Shown piece by piece: positions 1 through 8,329 of a stretch of 10,000 bases of DNA. The position numbers and the translations under genes are program-made. The stretch covers positions 60,949,280 to 60,959,279 of the forward strand of contig CM060324.1 in NCBI GenBank assembly GCA_030674155.1, in the 5' to 3' direction. A model generated the notes under the pieces. The model did no database searches. It was not told the origin of the DNA and worked only from the letters and a program-made list of their open reading frames with translations. The first letter of the stretch is position 1. Every line of letters starts with the position of its first letter. Origin of the DNA: Stramonita haemastoma (lineage: Eukaryota > Mollusca > Gastropoda > Neogastropoda > Muricidae).

Positions 1-225
1 CATTATTACTATTATCCTTACTATCACGGTTTGCTGACTTTTTTCGTCTATTTTTGCAACCTTTTATTTGGGTATAATACTTTTCGAGCTAGCGGCAAAC
101 GAATGACTTGTTGATATGTCACATGTCCAAACAAAACGATTGCTTTCATTAAATTCGCCTAATCAGTTAAGTTTATGCAATTGTTAATTATAGTATAGTT
201 ATTATGTATATTATCTGAAGTCATC
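1..225. other. AT-rich intergenic DNA, nothing recognised
   Basis: This is AT-rich sequence without a credible reading frame, RNA gene or repeat array. It runs up to the point where similarity to the SINE B tail begins. Confidence 0.6.
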
Positions 226-336
226 CGCCACAATGTATGTGTGTGTGCCGGTGGGAACAGATGACAATATACGGGGACTGAATAAAAAAAAAGCACATTA
301 GTGCTTATCCCATTATCCGTGATATAAAAAGAATCC
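226..336 (+). mobile_element. SINE family B, 3' fragment (copy 1)
   Basis: This stretch repeats the 3' third of the near-complete SINE at 2468-2808. Shared blocks include GGGAACAGATGACAA, CGGGGACT, AAAGCACAT.AGTGCTTAT and CATTATCC, then a TATAAAA-type A-rich tail. The tRNA-like head and the core are missing, so the copy is 5'-truncated, as is usual for target-primed retroposons. It also differs internally: there is an extra TGTGTG near 238-246, and about 17 bases found between GACAA and CGGGGACT in copy 3 are absent. The hairpin AAGCAC-ATTA-GTGCTT lies at 291-306. Recognition comes from comparison inside the window only. Confidence 0.75.
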
Positions 337-720
337 TTGATATAAAGGGGAAAAAATGTATATGACGGGACTATCGTACGTTTACTTGCCCGGTGTATGC
401 TTGGATTTTTGTGACACTTTTTCTTTTTATTAGGATCTGTTGGAACTAACAACAATAACAGCAGCAGCAGCAGCAAAAGCACAACATTAGCACGAACGTG
501 TCTTAACTGTAGACGGTTGCCAAACAGCACTAGAGATGCAGACACCATTTCTTAGCTTTTGTTTGGCCTGTCTGTGGAAATGGAAAAAACACCAAAGTGC
601 TCTCTGCATTTTTTCCCATTGCGTGTTTTGTTCTTCAGTGTTTTATGTAACGCACGATACGTTGACTAAACTCCTGTTGCAGAGCCAGTCAGACAAACAG
701 AACTTCCCGAATTTTTGCCA
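337..720. other. Non-coding stretch with a short AGC repeat
   Basis: No gene is recognisable. A short (CAG)n run of about five units sits near 460-475 within a CAA/CAG-rich patch. Short frames on both strands here have low-complexity or unpatterned translations and resemble no family I know. Confidence 0.5.
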
Positions 721-723
721 TTC

Positions 724-803
724 ACATGACATGACATGTTATGACATGAGATTACACAAGATATGACATGACATGACATGAGATAACACATGACATGACA
801 TGA
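724..803. repeat. Degenerate ACATG pentanucleotide array with longer-period structure
   Basis: Tandem ATGAC/ACATG pentamers are interrupted by longer words. The word ATGACATGAGAT plus A/T plus ACACA occurs twice and a partial third copy ends ATGACATGAGACC. ATGAG starts at about 746, 778 and 800, so the longer units are about 32 and 22 bp, differing by two pentamers. Confidence 0.85.
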
Positions 804-1103
804 GACCGAAATTACCTTTCCTCCCTCCTGAGACTCTGACCTCCTCCCTCCCTCCGGTTTTTTCTTTTCTCGCCCTCACCCTTATCCCATAAATCTGTTA
901 TCCACCCGGTTTACTGTTACATTGCCTTGCTGTGTACAGAGAAACAGAGCAGTTGTTTTTCTACTCAGTAGTATAAACTACGTTAACAACTTCCTGTTAC
1001 TGTACGATCAAAATATTTTATATTCCAAGTCCTGGTTCTCGGTTTTGCTTTACCCAGAAGAAAAAGAAAGGAGAGGGAACAAAAACGTGGACTCAAGAAG
1101 ATC
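804..1103. other. Pyrimidine-rich tract and non-coding flank
   Basis: From about 813 to 890 the plus strand is strongly C/T-biased (CCTCCCTCC-type words, then TTTTTTCTTTTCTCGCCC). The rest shows no gene. Such a homopurine-homopyrimidine tract could adopt unusual structure, but that is inference only. Confidence 0.5.
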
Positions 1104-1243
1104 GGTGGATCGGTGGTCTTAGAGGCAACGCGCCTGTCTTGAAAGCGAAAAAGTCCGGGTCGGAGTGTGCGGTGGTTTGAATCCTGTTTGGGCAAAAAAC
1201 TTTTCCCCCATCCATTAGATCATGAGTGGTGGTCTGGGTGCTA

Positions 1244-1274
<31 letters not shown>

Positions 1275-1405
1275 CGTGTGTACACGTCATTATTTAGCGC
1301 AGGTAAAAGAACCCACAACAACAAAACGGTTGTCCATGGCAAAGTTGTGTAGAAGAAAAAGCCACTCTGATAGGGAAACAAATACAGTTGTAGACAAGAA
1401 AAAGG
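1104..1405 (+). mobile_element. tRNA-derived SINE, family A
   Basis: A tRNA-like head begins near 1104-1107, with an A-box-like TGGTCTTAGAGG at 1114-1125 and a B-box-like GGTTTGAATCC at 1174-1184 (one C to T change from GGTTCGAATCC). The anticodon-loop-like CTTGAAA and the long stretch before the B box suggest a class II (serine-like) tRNA ancestor, but this is weak. The body carries a core at 1243-1280 containing GATGAGACGATAAACCGAGG, then GTAAAAGAACCCAC, and ends in an A/G-rich tail that runs into the (AG)50 array. The core is shared with SINE B at 2589-2626. I recall this core from mollusc SINEs; assignment to a named superfamily needs a database. Confidence 0.8.
1114..1184 (+). promoter_or_regulatory. 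Internal RNA polymerase III promoter of SINE A (A and B boxes)
   Basis: The A-box-like TGGTCTTAGAGG (1114-1125) and B-box-like GGTTTGAATCC (1174-1184) are separated by about 48 bases. That is slightly long for a class I tRNA but normal for one with an extended variable arm. The B box carries a substitution at its usual CpG, so activity is uncertain. Confidence 0.6.
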
Positions 1406-1552
<147 letters not shown>

Positions 1553-1555
<3 letters not shown>

Positions 1556-1614
1556 ATTCTTTTATTCGAGGATAATGAATAAGCACTCGTGTGCTTTTAT
1601 ACATCCAGTCCCCG
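1553..1614 (-). mobile_element. SINE family B, 3' end fragment (copy 2)
   Basis: The reverse complement of this interval matches the SINE B tail: CGGGGACT-GATGTA, AAAGCACACGAGTGCTTATT, CATTATCCTC and ATAAAAGAAT. The hairpin AAGCAC/GTGCTT is at 1581-1596. Only about 60 bp is present, so the copy is strongly 5'-truncated or the rest has been lost. Its 3' end faces the 3' end of SINE A across the (AG)50-(GGCAA)8 arrays. Confidence 0.75.
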
Positions 1615-1958
1615 CCCTTATCAAGGATAACATCACGATAAGAAAACATCCTCTAACTAAACAACAACAATACTGATCCAAATACCAAGAGCAGGAAACC
1701 ATACCAAGTATCAAAAAACAGACAAGAGATAAGACAGAGATACAGTAATAAGGTAAATGATGTTTTTAAAAAGACACTCATTCAGAAACGAACACAAGAA
1801 GTAAGAATCAATGATGATATTGATTGGAAAAAAGCGCAATAATTAAAGAGCAAACATGAGAATATGATGAGGTAAATGACTGAAAACATTAGTCCACCAC
1901 CATCTATCAACAAAATAAGTCATATGAATCATAGCATTTTGATAAAAGGGGATAAAAT
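1615..1958. other. A-rich non-coding stretch, nothing recognised
   Basis: This is A-rich plus-strand sequence with no convincing frame, RNA gene or repeat before the AAC array. Confidence 0.55.
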
Positions 1959-2072
<114 letters not shown>

Positions 2073-2125
2073 TTTTACCCTCAATAAAGATCATTTTGAC
2101 TTGACTTGACTTGACTTGACTTGAC
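2073..2125 (+). repeat. Possible retroposon 3' end with AATAAA and (TTGAC)6 tail
   Basis: TTTTACCCTCAATAAAGATC precedes six TTGAC units at 2096-2125. A polyadenylation-like AATAAA about 15 bases before a short tandem tail is how several LINE and SINE families end. No body of such an element is visible upstream because the compound microsatellite begins directly there. Confidence 0.45.
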
Positions 2126-2127
2126 AC

Positions 2128-2192
<65 letters not shown>

Positions 2193-2209
2193 ACACACAC
2201 ACACACACA
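2124..2209. repeat. (AC)n microsatellite with interruptions
   Basis: AC units are broken by CGC near 2130 and a CC near 2191. The array grows directly out of the last TTGAC unit. Confidence 0.97.
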
Positions 2210-2467
2210 GGAACATTAAATTAAATCTTTAATGAATAGTTCTTTAGGAAATTTATTATAGTTTTAAGTCATACTAGCATTTGTTATGTATTTACTTGTT
2301 GTTATTTCTGTTTAGCCCAAATCTATGTACTGTATACATTATTAAGAAAAAGACACCCATTTTATTGCACACACCCATCAACATACTAGACCCTCCCCTT
2401 CCCTTCCCATCGTCTAATATCACTTTGAGTGAACAGACGTAAAATCGAAGCAACAACAACACACACA
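2210..2467. other. Non-coding stretch, nothing recognised
   Basis: This is AT-rich sequence with no recognisable gene. It ends with a short CAACAACAACACACACA patch just before the SINE B head. Confidence 0.5.
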
Positions 2468-2477
2468 GGGGGACGGA

Positions 2478-2531
2478 TAACCTAGTGGTGAGAACATTGT
2501 GCTCACAATTTGACGACCCCGGTTCGATTCC
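2478..2531 (+). promoter_or_regulatory. Internal RNA polymerase III promoter of SINE B (A and B boxes)
   Basis: The A-box-like TAACCTAGTGG and consensus B box GGTTCGATTCC are 32 bases apart, normal for a class I tRNA promoter. The B box matches the consensus without change. Confidence 0.75.
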
Positions 2532-2758
2532 CGTTCGAGGAGATTTTTCTCCTGAATTTAACATCAGTGCCGACTCCACTCCCCCCAAAGTCCTTCGGAT
2601 GAGACAATAAACCGAGGCCTCGTGTGCGAACGCACGCTGAACATCTTGCGCATACGTTAAATCCTGTTCCGCTTTTCGTAAGAGAAGGCCATTGTGTGCC
2701 GATGGGAACAGATGACAAGATCTACAAAACTGCACAACACACGGGGACTTGATGTAAA

Positions 2759-2774
2759 AAGCACATGAGTGCTT
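2759..2774 (+). other. Conserved 3' stem-loop of SINE B
   Basis: AAGCAC-ATGA-GTGCTT is a perfect 6-bp stem with a 4-base loop. The same stem with different loops occurs at 291-306 (ATTA) and, on the minus strand, at 1581-1596 (ACGA). In stringent LINE/SINE pairs a 3' stem-loop is recognised by the LINE reverse transcriptase; that role here is inference. Confidence 0.6.
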
Positions 2775-2807
2775 ATTCCATTATCCTCAATATAAAAGAA
2801 TAAAACA

Positions 2808-2808
<1 letters not shown>

Positions 2809-2900
<92 letters not shown>
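2809..2900. repeat. (CA)n microsatellite, about 46 units
   Basis: This is an essentially pure CA array placed directly between the tail of SINE B and the open frame of ORF1. TAA at 2901-2903 ends the array. Confidence 0.98.
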
Positions 2901-2903
<3 letters not shown>

Positions 2904-2948
2904 CTCACTTGGCTACAACGTAGGTACAAGCCAACCCCCAGACTGAAA

Positions 2949-4187
2949 ATGCTCCAGAACAGATTTTCCTCAGTGAGAAGACTCCTGAAAAAAAAAGCAC
3001 CTGAACAAATTCTTCACGAATTAAAAATTCCTGGTAACTCTAGCTTTGTCCTTGTAGGAGACTCTTCCATAAGACACATTGACCCAAGACGGTTGGGAAA
3101 TCAACAGAATCGTGTCTTTAAGCTTTGCATACCTGGCATAACTCTTGTGAACCTGACAAAATGGCTAGCAACACTTCCAGCTAAACACACCCATGTTCAC
3201 ACGCTGATAATCCACGTAGGTGTAAATGACTGTCCTGCAGGACCTGTTTCTACCAAACAATGGGTTGAGCTGATAACACTGTTTAAAGAAGGTTTTCCAG
3301 CAGCAAAAATAAGTCTCAGTTCAATCATTCCAGCCCGGGGACGGCACCCTCTCAATAACGCCATCCTTCCCACAAACAAAAATCTTCAAACAGCCTGTAC
3401 CACCGCTGATGTCAATCTCATCAACAATCAGGACACTTTCCTAACGCAAAATGGTGCTCCAAAACAGGCACTATATAAAGACAGTATTCATCCCAGCATG
3501 AAGGGAGTGGCCAAGCTGGCTGTCAACTTCAAGCAGTTCCTCCCTTGGTCAGCTCATTCCAATCAATACTCTGAAGAGGCTGGTCCACCTGGAGGTTTTC
3601 TCCCACCTGAGCAGCCAGCAGAACATCTCCTGAATGCAGCTGGCAGTACAAGACAAGGCAGGATGATGTCTTATAATGGACCTCGCCCTTCCCGTGGATA
3701 CGACACTCGGATCCCTGGTGTACCTGCTATCTCCTCTATGAGGCATTACCCCATGCTGCCTTCCCAGACAACGACCCAGCAGTTCAACAGACAACCGCCT
3801 CAACCTCATGGTCCTGCCCCCGCCCACTGGGGTTCTTCGGATCCTCTGGCTGACTCCAGGAGTCAGACTTTCCGACCATCTTCCTCTACACGGCTGTATA
3901 ACGGTGATAACGAAACTGTTCATCAATTTGCTGATGCCCCCAGTACCTTACATCCCAGACCCTACCCCTACCCTCTCCAAACCCAGTGGAATCCCCCGCC
4001 CCCTTCATTTCCATACCCCCCTTATCTGTATCCCACTACCCCCCAGCCTCTTCAGACTGTAGCTGCATCAGCGCCACCACCCAGCAGCCAGTGTCCCGAT
4101 CCTCGTCTGCTGTCTCAATCAGGACAATATGCTTACCAACTCCTGAATATGGCGTCCCAAATTCTTTCTCAGTATAGACCCTCATGA
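2949..4187 (+). CDS. LINE ORF1-like protein: SGNH/GDSL esterase domain plus proline-rich tail
   Basis: This is an intact 412-codon frame. Residues about 32-200 look like an SGNH hydrolase: block I VGDSSIRH (Gly37-Asp38-Ser39), block II Gly63 in CIPGIT, block III GVND (Gly91-Asp94, oxyanion Asn93) and block V DSIHPS (Asp178, His181). The catalytic Ser39, Asp178 and His181 are therefore all present. Residues about 205-412 are rich in Pro, Gln, Ser and Tyr, densest at 336-382. Esterase domains of this kind are known in ORF1 of CR1/L2-like retrotransposons, where they are thought to act in the ORF1 RNP. The frame is open upstream to 2904, so Met2949 is only the first ATG and the N terminus may be truncated by the CA array; the PHD-like or coiled-coil part seen in some relatives is absent. 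A domesticated or free-standing SGNH gene is the alternative. Confidence 0.75.
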   Translation: MLQNRFSSVRRLLKKKAPEQILHELKIPGNSSFVLVGDSSIRHIDPRRLGNQQNRVFKLCIPGITLVNLTKWLATLPAKHTHVHTLIIHVGVNDCPAGPVSTKQWVELITLFKEGFPAAKISLSSIIPARGRHPLNNAILPTNKNLQTACTTADVNLINNQDTFLTQNGAPKQALYKDSIHPSMKGVAKLAVNFKQFLPWSAHSNQYSEEAGPPGGFLPPEQPAEHLLNAAGSTRQGRMMSYNGPRPSRGYDTRIPGVPAISSMRHYPMLPSQTTTQQFNRQPPQPHGPAPAHWGSSDPLADSRSQTFRPSSSTRLYNGDNETVHQFADAPSTLHPRPYPYPLQTQWNPPPPSFPYPPYLYPTTPQPLQTVAASAPPPSSQCPDPRLLSQSGQYAYQLLNMASQILSQYRPS

Positions 4188-4190
4188 AGA

Positions 4191-4208
4191 CCCCCCCCCC
4201 CCCCCCCC
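4191..4208. repeat. Poly-C run (C18)
   Basis: Eighteen consecutive C residues begin three bases after the ORF1 TGA stop (4185-4187). The run creates Gly-rich minus-strand frames that should be ignored. Confidence 0.97.
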
Positions 4209-4348
4209 GCCTCAATAGAACGATCATACTGAAGTGAGTGTAGGCCCTTTAGTTTGGACTATAGCAGCTGTACAATTCTCCTGAAGTGCAAACCAACAAT
4301 GTCAGAGTATCTGAGTAACAACAAATGTGTGTGTGTTCTTTTTGTGCA

Positions 4349-4350
<2 letters not shown>

Positions 4351-4424
<74 letters not shown>
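4351..4424. repeat. (TG)n microsatellite
   Basis: About 37 TG units are flanked by TG-rich imperfect sequence (4326-4350 and 4425-4520), suggesting decay of a once longer array. Confidence 0.97.
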
Positions 4425-4425
<1 letters not shown>

Positions 4426-4580
4426 CGTAATGCGTGTATGTATGTGAGTATGTGTATGTGTGCACGCATGTGTTCGTGGTGCCTGTGTACATACGTGCGT
4501 GCGTGCGTGTGTATGACTGTTGTATGCTATTGCGTTTATCCATGTGATGGTCCCCTTGGTGTCTCATTGTGGATGCATAC

Positions 4581-4931
4581 ATGCTGTGCTTGGTGAAAGG
4601 GACATGGATCTTTTGCTTCCTGATAGGTTGATGTATGCTGTTCTTGATGGGTGGTACATGTATGTTGTGCTTCCTCAAATGTGCAGAAAAGGTGTGCTTC
4701 CTGGAGGGGCTTGCATGCTGTGTTTACTGAAAAGGTGTACATGATCTGTCTCCCCACTGGGACTTTCATGTTGTGCATCGTGAGGGATGATTGCACGTTG
4801 TGTGTTTTTGATTGAAGTGTTTATGTTGTGCACCATGGGGGGCATACGCGTGCTGTGCCCTCTGCGGAGCGCGTGCATTGTGCGAATCCTGGGGATGCCT
4901 GCCTATTGCGCTTCCAGAGCGGCATGCGTGT
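4581..4931. repeat. Degenerate 27-bp minisatellite, about 13 units
   Basis: Units begin at about 4581, 4604, 4631, 4658, 4688, 4715, 4741, 4768, 4795, 4823, 4850, 4877 and 4905. Spacings are mostly 27 bp, with a few of 23, 26, 28 or 30. A typical unit starts ATGTTGTGC or ATGCTGTGC, has TTCCTG or a variant in the middle, then a G-rich stretch, and ends TGC or TAC. Divergence between units is high, so the array is old. Because 27 is a multiple of three, minus-strand frames stay open and show nonapeptide-like periodicity (KHNIHVPPI, KNSIHQPIR, KQKIHVPFT). I regard it as non-coding. Confidence 0.75.
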
Positions 4932-5029
4932 GTCTTGATTGCATATAGGTGTATGCATGTGAGCTAGTGTGTGTTTGTGTGTGTTTTTGTGTGTGTACAT
5001 GTGTGTTGTGTGTGTGTGTGCGCGCATAT

Positions 5030-5105
<76 letters not shown>
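4932..5105. repeat. TG-rich tract with a pure (TG)n array
   Basis: Imperfect GTGTGT/TTTGTG sequence leads through CGCGCATATGTGTATG into a pure TG array from about 5034 to 5105. Long alternating purine-pyrimidine runs of this kind can favour Z-DNA, though no function is implied. Confidence 0.95.
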
Positions 5106-5107
<2 letters not shown>

Positions 5108-5376
5108 ACAGACATTGACCTTGTGGGATGTTAAAATGAATTGATTACTCAGTGGCTATTTGGGATAATACTGGGCTTCGATTGACAGACAGAACAGTAC
5201 TTATTCAGATTTTTTGTGCTTGAAATCTGTTAGATGTTGACTAGTTTTTCTTGAAAAATTATGTGCGTCTTTGTTGTTGTTGTTGTTGTTGTTGTTTGTT
5301 GTTGTTTTTTTTCAAACTTTTTTGTGAATTGACTTTCTTGGTTTCTTGCATGCACATATGTGCCCTGGACCAAATT
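5106..5376. other. Spacer before LINE ORF2, with a (TTG)n run
   Basis: This is T-rich non-coding sequence. TTG repeats occupy about 5271-5306 (with one TTTG slip) and pass into a T8 run. No gene is seen. It may be remnant inter-ORF or 5' sequence of the element. Confidence 0.6.
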
Positions 5377-8228
5377 ATGTCAAGTACAATCAGCCCCTGG
5401 CTATCTAAAGATGGTCTACGCATTGGACATTTGGACATTAATCATGCAGTAAACTAAGTAACAGAATTTTCATCAATTTTATCGAATACAGAAAACAACT
5501 TTCACTTAATTGGCTTTTCAGAAACACACTTAACTTCTCACATTTCTGATAATGATATTTCAATACGAGGTTATAAAGTAATCTGCAGAGACCCTACTCA
5601 ATTTCGTGAAACGGGTTTAGTCATTTATATTCATCAGTCGATACAGTTTAAACGCATTTACAACTTAGAAAATCATAGTGTGGAAACAATATGGATAGAA
5701 GTTAAAATAAAACATTCCAAGCCAATTTTCGTACGTTTTCTTTATAGAAATCCTGCAGACTTCAGAGTGTTCTACGATGGATGACATTAATGAAGATTCT
5801 AAAGACATTATATTGCTAGGTGACTAACATCGATTTATTAAAAACTAATAACAGGTGGACACAGACATATGAGTTTTTTAATTAAAAACAATTAATAGAA
5901 TCACCAACACCTGTTCCTGAAAACTCTAAGACTCTAATTGACCATATATATGTTAATAACCAGAATTCCATCACTGAGATAAATGTTCCAATATTTGGTT
6001 GTAGTGATCATTTCCCCATTTGTGTTAGGTGGTGTAAAAAAGGGGTTAAGATTTCTGAACATTAATCATAAAATTATCACTTACAGGAACTTTTCTAACT
6101 TTTCTAACTTTGATGATGCTAAATTTCTTTCAGATCTATTAAACTTGCCTTTAAACGATGTATATCAGTGCACTGACCCTAATCAGTCCCTAGAAATATG
6201 GTACAACATTTTTTACAGTATTTATAATAAGCAGGCACCACTTCAGACCAAAAGAGTCAGCTACCAATCTAAACCTCCGTGGCTGACAAAAGAAGTACAA
6301 AAACAAATATATCAACCAGATTATCTTTTGAAAAAAGGAAGTCATCAAGAATATAAAATGCAAAGAAATTTTGTAACCTTTCTTCTACCTGCTGAAAAAA
6401 AGAAATACTTTGAAGACCTAATCAGTAAAAAGAAAGACAGCAAGTCAACCTACTTACCAGAAAGAACTGTAATAAAACAGCAAATATTTTAGATGATATC
6501 TCTGCTGATGCCTTAAACCTTCATTTTGCAACAATTTCAGATAGAATAATAACTAATGATAAATCAAAAACTAAGAACTTGAAAGTTTTAGAAGCCTTTT
6601 GCAGCAACAAAAATATCAATTCCCAACTAAGAATTCCATGTATGAGTGTACACGAAGTATTTACCGCTTTGAAAAGTATGAAGCAGACGGCAACTTGTGG
6701 CTTAGATGGTTTAAATGGCAAAATTCTTAAATTAGCTGCACCAGTTATAGCAGAGACACTCACGTACATCTATAATCTGTGCATAAACGAAAATACCTTT
6801 CCAAATATGTTTAAACACAGTAAAATTATTTCTTTGTATGAATCAGGAGATTGAACCGATCCCTCTAATTATAGACCCATCTCAATTCTATCTATCCTTT
6901 CAAAACCATTAGAGAGACACATTAATAAATGCCTGCTTACTCATTTAAATGAAAATAGCCTTATACACCCCAATCAATCTGGGTTCAGAGCAAATCATTC
7001 ATGCTACACTGCCCTTGTTAAACTTATAGACAGATGGTTAGTTAATGTAAATAAAAAAGAATTTACAGGAGTTCTATTTATAGACTTTGCGAAGGCCTTT
7101 GATGTTATAGACCACAATCTGCTAATAAGGAAACTTGCATATTATAAACTATCTTCTGATGCCTTAATGCTTATATCTTCCTTCCTTTCTAACAGACAAC
7201 AACAAGTGTATATCAACAAACATTTTTCAACTTTTCTACCAAATAAATTTGGTGTACCACAGGGTTCTATTTTAAGTCCTGCATTATTTTCTATTTACAT
7301 TAATGATCTCCCTTTATTTACAAAAGCTTCCTGTGACTTATTTGCAGATGACACCACTATCGATATTAACCATGTTAACTCGTGTCAAGTCTTTTGCAAT
7401 TTGCAAGAAGATATTAATGTGCTTCTGGAATGGACTCACATAAACCACATGGCCCTACATCCAAAGAAAACCAAATTTATGCTTATTTCTACAAGACAGA
7501 AACGACAGAACCTTAATGTTGATCTCCCATCCCTCTATATTGGCAATGAAAAAAATTGAAGAAGTCTCAAATCACAAAATTTTAGGGATAGCCATTGATA
7601 ACAACCTACTATAGTCTGCCCACATCCAAAAACTGTCAAAAACCATTGCCTCAAAGGTATACCAACTCGGTAAGAAAAATTTTTTCCTATCTCTGCATGC
7701 CAGAAAAATATTCTTTTATTCTTACATTCAAACTTCTATTGATTATGCATCTACATTGTGGGATATGGCCAGCAACAATCTGCTTAGATTAATAGCGAGA
7801 GTGCATAAACGAGCCATAAAGCTTATCTTAAACAAATCATCTTCTTTAACAGTAGCTGACCATTCAGAGAATAATATTCTTCCCTTTAAATCCAAGCTTC
7901 TTTTCAACAAAGGAGTTTTGATGCATAAGATCTTGCATGGAAACGCCCCATCCTTATTACAAAGCATTTTTACAGTAAATAATTTCAGACACTCTCATTT
8001 GATCAATCTACCTCTACCTAAGACTATCCTATTTAAATCAAGCCTGGCATATTCTGGGGGATGGCTGTGGAATAGGCTTCCATCCCATTAAAAAATGAAA
8101 CTAATCTGAAAAAAATTAAAACAATGTATCACAATCTTTTGATGAAACAATGTGATATAACATATCGCATTCCCAAGATGTATCATTACAACATGTATAT
8201 CCTGTTCCTTGCTTCTTTGACTTCTTCT

Positions 8229-8229
<1 letters not shown>
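5377..8229 (+). pseudogene. LINE ORF2 pseudogene: APE-type endonuclease and reverse transcriptase
   Basis: The likely start is ATG 5377. Endonuclease signals, in order: GHLDIN (the usual Asn of LNIN is Asp), SETHL (5518-5532), YRNP (5743-5754), a broken GDFN near 5822, IDHIY, and SDH (6003-6011). A linker with KPPWLTKE follows. RT signals: NYRPISIL (6867-6890), DFAKAFD motif A (7083-7103), GVPQGSILSP (7251-7280), FADD catalytic motif (7341-7352), and a C-terminal LWNRLPSH. No RNase H is seen, fitting CR1/L2-like elements. Stops: TAA 5455, TAA 5883, TGA 6852, TAG 7612 (expected Trp). Frameshifts lie near 5776, 5825, 6062, 6455, 7553 (A run) and 8089. The RT stretch 6855-7559 is the longest intact part. 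The frame runs into the (CT)n array without its own stop. It cannot make a functional protein. Confidence 0.93.

Positions 8230-8321
<92 letters not shown>
8230..8321. repeat. (CT)n microsatellite, about 45 units
   Basis: This is a near-pure CT array with one CTT interruption near 8245 and a TTC-rich lead-in. It separates the plus-strand ORF2 end from the minus-strand LINE fragment. The Ser-Leu (+) and Arg-Glu (-) frames across it are artefacts. Confidence 0.97.
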
Positions 8322-8323
<2 letters not shown>

Positions 8324-8329
8324 ATCCTC

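Larger units (their letters stand above)
2468..2808 (+). mobile_element. Near-complete tRNA-derived SINE, family B (copy 3)
   Basis: The tRNA-like head has an A-box-like TAACCTAGTGG at 2478-2488 and a perfect B box GGTTCGATTCC at 2521-2531. The anticodon-loop-like CTCACAA hints at a Val(CAC) ancestor, but the stem is degenerate. The middle carries the core at 2589-2626 (TTCGGATGAGACAATAAACC), shared with SINE A. The family-specific tail runs from about 2680 and includes GGGAACAGATGACAA, CGGGGACTTGATGTA, the hairpin at 2759-2774 and ATTATCCTC. It ends in an A-rich ATATAAAAGAATAAAA tail followed by the CA array. Frames across it are accidental. Confidence 0.85.
2904..8229 (+). mobile_element. 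CR1/L2-like non-LTR retrotransposon, 5'-truncated and decayed (possibly composite)
   Basis: ORF1 (esterase) followed by ORF2 (APE-type endonuclease, then RT) on the same strand is the layout of CR1/L2-type LINEs. The unusual part is the roughly 1.2-kb interval between the ORFs, which is mostly poly-C, (TG)n and a 27-bp minisatellite. ORF1 is undamaged and visibly more GC-rich than ORF2, while ORF2 is AT-rich and full of lesions. Either one element has accumulated repeats and uneven damage, or two insertions lie next to each other. No target-site duplication was identified, because microsatellites occupy both ends. Confidence 0.55.

Noticed and set aside
159..548. 129-residue minus-strand frame with a Leu-rich segment resembling a signal peptide
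   Set aside because: The Leu run comes from a CAG/CAA repeat, and part of the frame is the SINE B fragment.
724..803. CRISPR-like array
   Set aside because: The repeats are tandem pentamers without unique spacers, in a eukaryotic context.
2478..2540. A genuine tRNA gene at the SINE B head
   Set aside because: The A and B boxes are good, but the anticodon stem does not pair and the 3' acceptor half is missing; the sequence continues into a SINE body.
2292..2735. 147-residue minus-strand frame
   Set aside because: It runs antisense through SINE B including its tRNA-like head and core, so the openness is accidental.
3549..3926. 125-residue minus-strand frame opposite ORF1
   Set aside because: It is a shadow frame of the intact SGNH/proline-rich ORF1 and resembles no family.
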